DNA from: Leptolyngbya sp. SIO1E4
GTDB lineage: Bacteria > Cyanobacteriota > Cyanobacteriia > Phormidesmidales > Phormidesmidaceae
Assembly: GCA_010672825.2 (NCBI GenBank)
Contig: JAAHFU020000003.1
Span: forward strand, 558,001 to 622,000
DNA: 64,000 bases
Direction of reading: 5' to 3'
This document shows positions 59,552 through 64,000 of this stretch, piece after piece; position 1 is the first letter of the stretch, and the number at the start of each line of letters is the position of its first letter. Under the pieces are notes generated by a model that was not told where the DNA came from, did not search any database, and saw only the letters and a program-made list of their open reading frames with translations. Both the position numbers and the translations under genes were made by a program.

Positions 59552-59994
59552 GGCCATGGGTGCAGAAACCGTGTGATGTGATTTTTCTCCTTTGTCAAAC
59601 TCCGTTACCATCAGGTTGCTTTAGCCTCACCCATTCACATTACCCAAACCATCATCCTGTAAATCTCACTCCGGTTCCGAAGCTCCTTCACGTAGGATTT
59701 AACGGCATCAGAACTCAGGGCACCTCTACACAACTAAACCTCAGGATGCCTCTGCAAAATTTAGTTCCCTCTCGAAATCTACTCATGATTTTTGGGGGCC
59801 AAGTCTTTCCTTGCCACGATCGCGCTCCCGCTTCAAGGGTGACCTTTACCCCTCGATAGACCTTGAGCCCAGGCAGCTAGAAACAGCTGTCCGGTGTCAG
59901 GTCACCCTGGCCTGAGCATGCTCAAGCGTTAGCCAACAGTACAATGCTGAAGTTGTACCGTTTGGCACAATTGAGGCCGTGAGGAGAAGACGTG
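59552..59994. other. gene-free stretch before guaD, with inverted repeat
   Basis: About 440 bp with no credible gene. A 12-bp inverted repeat (AATGGGTGAGGC at 59543-59554, complement at 59624-59635) spans the HetZ-like stop codon. A degenerate duplication of CAGGxxxCCTCTxCA-like text lies near 59718-59760. Confidence 0.5.
59932..59966 (+). promoter_or_regulatory. leader hairpin upstream of guaD
   Basis: GTACAA-N8-TTGTAC is extended outward by GCCAAC pairing with GTTTGGC (one bulge). It ends 28 nt before the guaD ATG, between promoter and ribosome site, and could affect translation or mRNA stability. Confidence 0.35.
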
Positions 59995-60471
59995 ATGAAA
60001 GATCAGCAACAGTATTTTATGGAAGAGGCGATCGCCCTCTCGTTTGAGGCGATGCGATCGGGTAAAGGAGGCCCCTACGGGGCAGTGGTGGTGAAAGATG
60101 GGGAAATCATCGGTCGGGGCATGAATGAAGTGACCTCTGTGAATGACCCCACAGCCCATGCTGAAATGACTGCGATTCGCCAAGCGTGTGCTCAGCTTGA
60201 GAGTTGGCACCTAGAGGGCTGCGAACTATACACCAGTTGCGAGCCTTGCCCTATGTGTATGGGAGCAATTTACTGGGCTCGGTTAAATAGAATTTACTAC
60301 GGCAACACAAAAGGGGTCGCTGCCCGCTTTGGGTTCAATAGTCAAATTTTCTACGATGAATTGGCCTTGCCCTGTGAACAGCGGCAAATTCAGATGATTC
60401 CGCTGATGGCAGAGGAGGCGATCGTCGCCTTTGAAGAATGGGAAACCACAACTGACAAAGAAGACTATTAA
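59995..60471 (+). CDS. guaD: guanine/nucleoside deaminase (GuaD-like)
   Basis: A 158-residue cytidine-deaminase-fold enzyme. Zinc site His and catalytic Glu are in PTAHAEMTAIRQA, and the Cys pair in TSCEPCPMCMGAIYWAR. The overall text (GGPYGAVVVKDGEIIGRG, and an EEWE/KEDY-type C-terminus) follows Bacillus GuaD, which turns guanine into xanthine. A cytosine or tRNA adenosine deaminase is less likely from the C-terminus. GAGGAG precedes ATG 59995. It may work with the AllA-like protein in purine breakdown (inference). Confidence 0.87.
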   Translation: MKDQQQYFMEEAIALSFEAMRSGKGGPYGAVVVKDGEIIGRGMNEVTSVNDPTAHAEMTAIRQACAQLESWHLEGCELYTSCEPCPMCMGAIYWARLNRIYYGNTKGVAARFGFNSQIFYDELALPCEQRQIQMIPLMAEEAIVAFEEWETTTDKEDY

Positions 60472-60519
60472 GCCAGGCCTTTTCCATCATGGAAAGGCAC
60501 ATCAGTGCCGTCGTCCCAT

Positions 60520-60565
60520 AGCACTTCAATAGAGACGCGAAGTTTCGCGTCTCTATTGAAGTGCT
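60520..60565. repeat. perfect 46-nt palindrome fused to R1
   Basis: Two 22-bp arms (AGCACTTCAATAGAGACGCG plus AA, and the exact complement) flank a 2-nt centre GT, 48 bp after the guaD stop. The right arm ends in GAAGTGCT, which is the start of repeat module R1. Confidence 0.95.
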
Positions 60566-60639
60566 GGTTAGGACAGTCGGATTTCCTGAAATCCTTATGC
60601 AGCGAGGTTTTGCCTTCTGCCTTCTGCCTTTTGCTATAT
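60555..60639 (+). repeat. R1 dispersed repeat
   Basis: TTGAAGTGCTGGTTAGGACA, then GTCGGATTTCC, TTATGCAGCGAGG, TTCTGCC heptamers and TTTTGCTATA. It lacks the ATTGCACC start of other copies, which is replaced by the palindrome arm. Confidence 0.88.
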
Positions 60640-60771
60640 GCAATCATCTATGGCGTGAGCCATTTTAATGAAGAAGCCGCATGTTGCTCTGATGCCTAGC
60701 GCAGGAGCAACATGGCTGGCTAGCTTATCCTCATCTAACTGGGGACTGCTACAGTTGTCTCTGCCGGTAGC

Positions 60772-62217
60772 CTAAACGACCAAGTGCGTTTGCACCGCTA
60801 GGGCAATGTGATTTGTCCAGTGGTCAACCAGAGACTGCTGCTCTGCCTCAACCATGACCCGAATCAGGGGTTCTGTCCCAGATGGGCGCACCAATACTCG
60901 GCCTAAATCACCCATTGCGGCTTCTGCGTCCCTAATGGCCCGTTGTACAGGTGCACAGTCTTGCCAGTGCTTACGGCGATCGCGATCTTCCACACGAACG
61001 TTTTTCAAGCGCTGGGGGAAGGTCTGGAAGCTTTCATCCACCAGGGCTGCCAATGAACCTCCGACCTGCTGCACTAGGCTAGCCAGGTGTAGCGCTGTCA
61101 GAATACCGTCTCCGGTCAGGCTGTAGTGGTGGCACAAAATATGCCCAGACTGTTCACCTCCCAGTTTGGCCCCCCGCTGTACCATCTCCGCATGGACGTG
61201 CTGATCACCAACCTTGGTTCGCAGCAAGGTACCCCCCAGGGCATTCCAAGCCCGCTCAAACCCTAAGTTCGCCATCACGGTCGAAACAATCAGGCTTTCC
61301 GGCAGGCGGTTAGACTCTTTCAGGGTTTTACCCCAGAAATAGAGAATGTAGTCGCCGTCAATAACCCGCCCTTGGGTATCAACTGCCATCACCCGATCGG
61401 CATCTCCATCAAAGGCAAACCCAATATCGGCATTGTGAGCACGAACCACTGCTTTCAAGGGCTCTAAATTGGTAGAGCCACAATTCACATTGATGCGATC
61501 GCCATCTGGTAGACCATGCAGACCAATAACCTCAGCTTGGGTATCGGCAAACGCCCGATCAGCAATCCCTGCAGCGGCTCCCCAAGCCATGTCTAACACG
61601 ATGCGTAAGCCGCTCAGGTTCAGCATCGGGAGGGGCTCATGGAGAAAATTGAGATATTGTTCGGTCAGCTCAGGGCGAGCATAACACTGCCCCCAGGCAG
61701 GTGCTTGAGATGCCGCAGTGGGGGTCTTTTGTCCGCGCAGGGCCTGTTCAATTTGCTGTTGAATAGACGTCGACAGCTTCGTGCCCTCAGGGCCAAAGAA
61801 CTTGATACCGTTGTCTTCAGGGGGGTTATGGCTGGCTGAAATCATGACTCCGCCGATCGCACCCACCATGCGCGTTAGGTTCGCGATCGCCGCTGTTGGG
61901 CACAGGCCCAAATTCCAAACCTCCAGCCCCGCTGAGGTGAGCCCTGCTGATAGGGCAGACGCCAGCATATGTCCTGAATTCCGAGAGTCTTGCCCCAGGA
62001 GAACAGGGCCACCCGTTGTAAAGTGCTGCTTCAGCACCTGCCCCGCCCAATAGCCGATTTGCATGGCTAGGGGCCCATTCAACAATTCACCAGCTCGACC
62101 CCGAATACCATCTGTTCCAAACAGGGGGGTCGGAGACAACTTAAGCGTATTCCAGCCTAGGCCTGCTGGACCCGACAAATGCTTGTGGCTCACCGCCCGA
62201 ATGGGGGAACTTACCAT
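60772..62217 (-). CDS. glmM: phosphoglucosamine mutase
   Basis: Converts glucosamine 6-phosphate to glucosamine 1-phosphate for UDP-GlcNAc, hence peptidoglycan. [12 protein letters not shown], the phospho-Ser loop [15 protein letters not shown], metal loop [10 protein letters not shown], sugar loop GGEQSGHI and phosphate loop [13 protein letters not shown] are all intact. The 481-residue length includes a roughly 25-residue N-terminal extension before [11 protein letters not shown]. It is monocistronic on this strand. Confidence 0.95.
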   Translation of the reverse strand: MVSSPIRAVSHKHLSGPAGLGWNTLKLSPTPLFGTDGIRGRAGELLNGPLAMQIGYWAGQVLKQHFTTGGPVLLGQDSRNSGHMLASALSAGLTSAGLEVWNLGLCPTAAIANLTRMVGAIGGVMISASHNPPEDNGIKFFGPEGTKLSTSIQQQIEQALRGQKTPTAASQAPAWGQCYARPELTEQYLNFLHEPLPMLNLSGLRIVLDMAWGAAAGIADRAFADTQAEVIGLHGLPDGDRINVNCGSTNLEPLKAVVRAHNADIGFAFDGDADRVMAVDTQGRVIDGDYILYFWGKTLKESNRLPESLIVSTVMANLGFERAWNALGGTLLRTKVGDQHVHAEMVQRGAKLGGEQSGHILCHHYSLTGDGILTALHLASLVQQVGGSLAALVDESFQTFPQRLKNVRVEDRDRRKHWQDCAPVQRAIRDAEAAMGDLGRVLVRPSGTEPLIRVMVEAEQQSLVDHWTNHIALAVQTHLVV

Positions 62218-62323
62218 AGTAACTGCAACTCCTCACTCACACTCTCCAGTGGAGAATACCACCTCAAATCAATAATCCTGTAGATTTCTAGACCAGTTGC
62301 CAGATAGCCCACTCTCAATACCA

Positions 62324-62788
62324 ATGGTTAAAAAGGTTGAAAATACCCCAACTGCCCCCCTTTGGCAGGGAATTGAACAATTCAATTGCGGCCAGTTCTA
62401 TGCTTGCCACGACACTCTAGAAGCCATCTGGATGGAGGCTTCTATCCCTGAAAAACCATTCTTTCAAGGAATTTTGCAGCTTGCTGTGGCTCTCTATCAC
62501 CTCGGCAATCAAAACTGGCAGGGGGCCGCTATTTTGCTAGGCGAAGGGATAAGACGACTAGAACCGTTTGAGCCCAATTACCAAGACGTCAATGTCTCTG
62601 ACCTATTAGATCGAGCCAGCCTCTGGCTGGAAACGCTGCAACAGTTAGGCCCAGATCAAGTCTCGCTCATGGCAGATGCACTCATCCGCACGAGCCAGGG
62701 AGAACTCGGCTTAGGGGAAACACGCACACTCCCAAAGTGGAAAATTTATCGAGTAGACTCTAGTCCTCTAGCAGAGGGAATGCCCTAA
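62324..62788 (+). CDS. DUF309 protein
   Basis: I start at ATG 62324 (154 residues). The family motif is clear: FNCGQFYACHDTLEAIWMEA then FFQGILQLAVALYHL, a helical metal-binding-like core with His and Glu. DUF309 proteins are common in cyanobacteria and plastid-bearing organisms and have no established function. Near the lptA-like gene but separated by 230 bp. Confidence 0.82.
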   Translation: MVKKVENTPTAPLWQGIEQFNCGQFYACHDTLEAIWMEASIPEKPFFQGILQLAVALYHLGNQNWQGAAILLGEGIRRLEPFEPNYQDVNVSDLLDRASLWLETLQQLGPDQVSLMADALIRTSQGELGLGETRTLPKWKIYRVDSSPLAEGMP

Positions 62789-63017
62789 GTGTGGATAGAA
62801 ACGATGAAATGGATGATTTTTAGTACAAAATTTAATAAGGCGCGTTCTATGCTGGATATTGCTGATGCTCAAGTCTCAAAGTCTTAGGGATGAATTCTTA
62901 GGGATTTAGAGGGTGGAGGCAGTATATAACTGTACGAGTGTAAGGGTTTTGTTTGATAGCTATCTGGAACTGACGAAAATGCCCAGGCGTCTACAGAGAT
63001 ATGAGAAGGTGTAAACC

Positions 63018-63629
63018 ATGACTAAGGGTTCTGCAAAGTCAACATGGCCAGTGTGGCAACAGTCCCAGTGGATACCAAGACTCAGGCCGCGTTCTCTGCG
63101 CTTAGTCACCCTGGGAAGTGCTGTAGGGCTGGTGCTCGCGATCGCCAGTTGGATGACATCAGGTGTTCGCGCCCAAACTACGGACGGTGGCACTATTACG
63201 CTGCGGGCAGACATCCAGGAGGCCAATGCGCTCACGGGGGTGATTACAGCCCGGGGCAATGTGCAGGTAGATTATCCAACGCGGCAAATCTACGCCACCT
63301 CCGCCCAAGCCCAATATTTCAGTGAAGAACGCCGCATGATTCTGAGCGGAGACGTCATTGTTCTACAAGAGGGGAATCGCCTAGAGGCAGAAACGGTTAC
63401 TTACCTGATTGATGAAGGTCGGTTTGTGGCTCTGCCGCAACCGAGCCAGCAAGTTCGCACGACCTATATCCTGCCCACATCCGAAGACCCGGCAGCTTCC
63501 CCAGCATCGGAAGAGGAAGCAGAGTCGGCACCGCCCAGCGATGAAGATGGCAGCAGTCCTCCCGAATCGTTTGCACCCGATACAACCCTACAAATATCTC
63601 CCATTGAATCTGCTGGGACAGCAGACTAA
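63018..63629 (+). CDS. LptA/OstA-like periplasmic protein
   Basis: A 203-residue exported protein: signal region (LVTLGSAVGLVLAIASWMTS then VRAQ cleavage-like site), an OstA/LptA beta-jellyroll domain (about 55-150, ITLRADIQEANALTGVITAR, GNVQVDYPTRQIYATSAQAQ) and an acidic Ser/Pro/Glu-rich tail. LptA bridges lipopolysaccharide across the periplasm. The next gene is lptB, which supports a transport role. The tail is unusual for LptA. A 20-bp tandem duplication begins at its stop codon. Confidence 0.82.
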   Translation: MTKGSAKSTWPVWQQSQWIPRLRPRSLRLVTLGSAVGLVLAIASWMTSGVRAQTTDGGTITLRADIQEANALTGVITARGNVQVDYPTRQIYATSAQAQYFSEERRMILSGDVIVLQEGNRLEAETVTYLIDEGRFVALPQPSQQVRTTYILPTSEDPAASPASEEEAESAPPSDEDGSSPPESFAPDTTLQISPIESAGTAD

Positions 63630-63663
63630 ACAGGGAAACCTCTGACTAAACAGGGAAACCTCT
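63624..63663. repeat. 20-bp perfect tandem duplication at a stop codon
   Basis: GACTAAACAGGGAAACCTCT occurs twice head-to-tail. The TAA within the first copy is the stop codon of the lptA-like gene. Confidence 0.95.
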
Positions 63664-63825
63664 CTTGAAACAGATTGGTTAAGCTGTAGTCGGACACATG
63701 TAGAGGCTGGCAGTGAGTTGGGTCTATAGGGTTTGGCAGAGTTTGTCTATAGGCTTTGGTAAAATTTGAACCGAGTCGTTCGGTCGCTTTTTCCAGGCAC
63801 TCAGTTCTCCCAAGTACTAAATTCC

Positions 63826-64000
63826 TTGAAGATTGTCTTAGAAAACATTCAGAAGATTTACGGCAAACGCCAGGTCGTCCATCAAGTCAGCCTGTCTGTT
63901 GGACAGGGCGAGGTAGTTGGACTTTTGGGGCCCAATGGGGCCGGAAAGACCACTACTTTTTACATCGCCACGGGGCTTGAAAAACCCGATGGAGGGCGTG
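63826..64000 (+). CDS. lptB: LPS export ABC ATPase, 5' part only
   Basis: Runs off the window. From a TTG at 63826 the frame reads [20 protein letters not shown], then the Walker A loop [16 protein letters not shown]. This is the LptB start pattern; no better ATG or GTG fits in frame. LptB powers extraction of lipopolysaccharide from the inner membrane. It lies 196 bp after the lptA-like gene. Confidence 0.87.
   Translation, partial: MKIVLENIQKIYGKRQVVHQVSLSVGQGEVVGLLGPNGAGKTTTFYIATGLEKPDGGR

Noticed and set aside
59548-59859. 103-codon open frame after the HetZ-like gene
   Set aside because: Low-quality composition, no ribosome site, and it lies over inverted and degenerate repeats.

Overview
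The window is a 64 kb piece of a cyanobacterial chromosome. The diagnostic genes are psbD/psbC (photosystem II), ycf4 (photosystem I assembly), petH with an N-terminal CpcD-like (phycobilisome-binding) domain, phosphoribulokinase and an oxygen-reducing flavodiiron protein. The cyanobacterial HIP1 octamer GCGATCGC recurs throughout. A HetZ-like gene and the style of the photosystem genes suggest a filamentous lineage (Leptolyngbya-like, probably not heterocystous); that placement is inference.

Layout. 0-9.8 kb: a small basic protein, a Coq4-like protein, a NarL-type two-component pair, prk, petH, hom, prmC and an MnmD-like methyltransferase. 9.9-18 kb: flv3, a rhomboid protease, a ketoacyl synthase with a cyclophilin lipoprotein, ycf4 and the psbD-psbC operon. 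18-27 kb: an AT-richer accessory stretch with a VOC protein, a small membrane protein, a broken secreted-protein gene, a GNAT, a truncated kinase-fold gene, two helicases and a pentapeptide protein. 27-41 kb: NUDIX, YciI, AllA-like, ComM, a CBS-GAF-GGDEF protein, tRNA-Gln, a hydrolase, an ACT-like protein, a Ycf52-type GNAT, a C39-like peptidase, eno, TRIC and bioF. 41-57 kb: a four-GAF histidine kinase with two Cys-His bilin-type motifs, Usp, HAD, RppA/RppB, an atypical OmpR-type regulator downstream of a DoxX/RND efflux cluster, and LarC with a His-rich insert. 57-64 kb: a Sua5-like protein, a HetZ-like protein, GuaD, GlmM, a DUF309 protein, an LptA-like protein and the start of lptB, which runs off the window.

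The most unusual structure is in the intergenic DNA. At least three related dispersed repeat modules (called R1, R2 and R3 here) occupy about a dozen gene junctions, mostly just after stop codons. In one place a module supplies the C-terminal codons of a gene, in another it supplies a stop codon, and in a third it is fused to a perfect 46-nt palindrome. Separately, four genes have exact tandem duplications of 14-20 bp at or just after their stop codons. The likely photosensory kinase and the atypical response regulator are the best protein-level leads.
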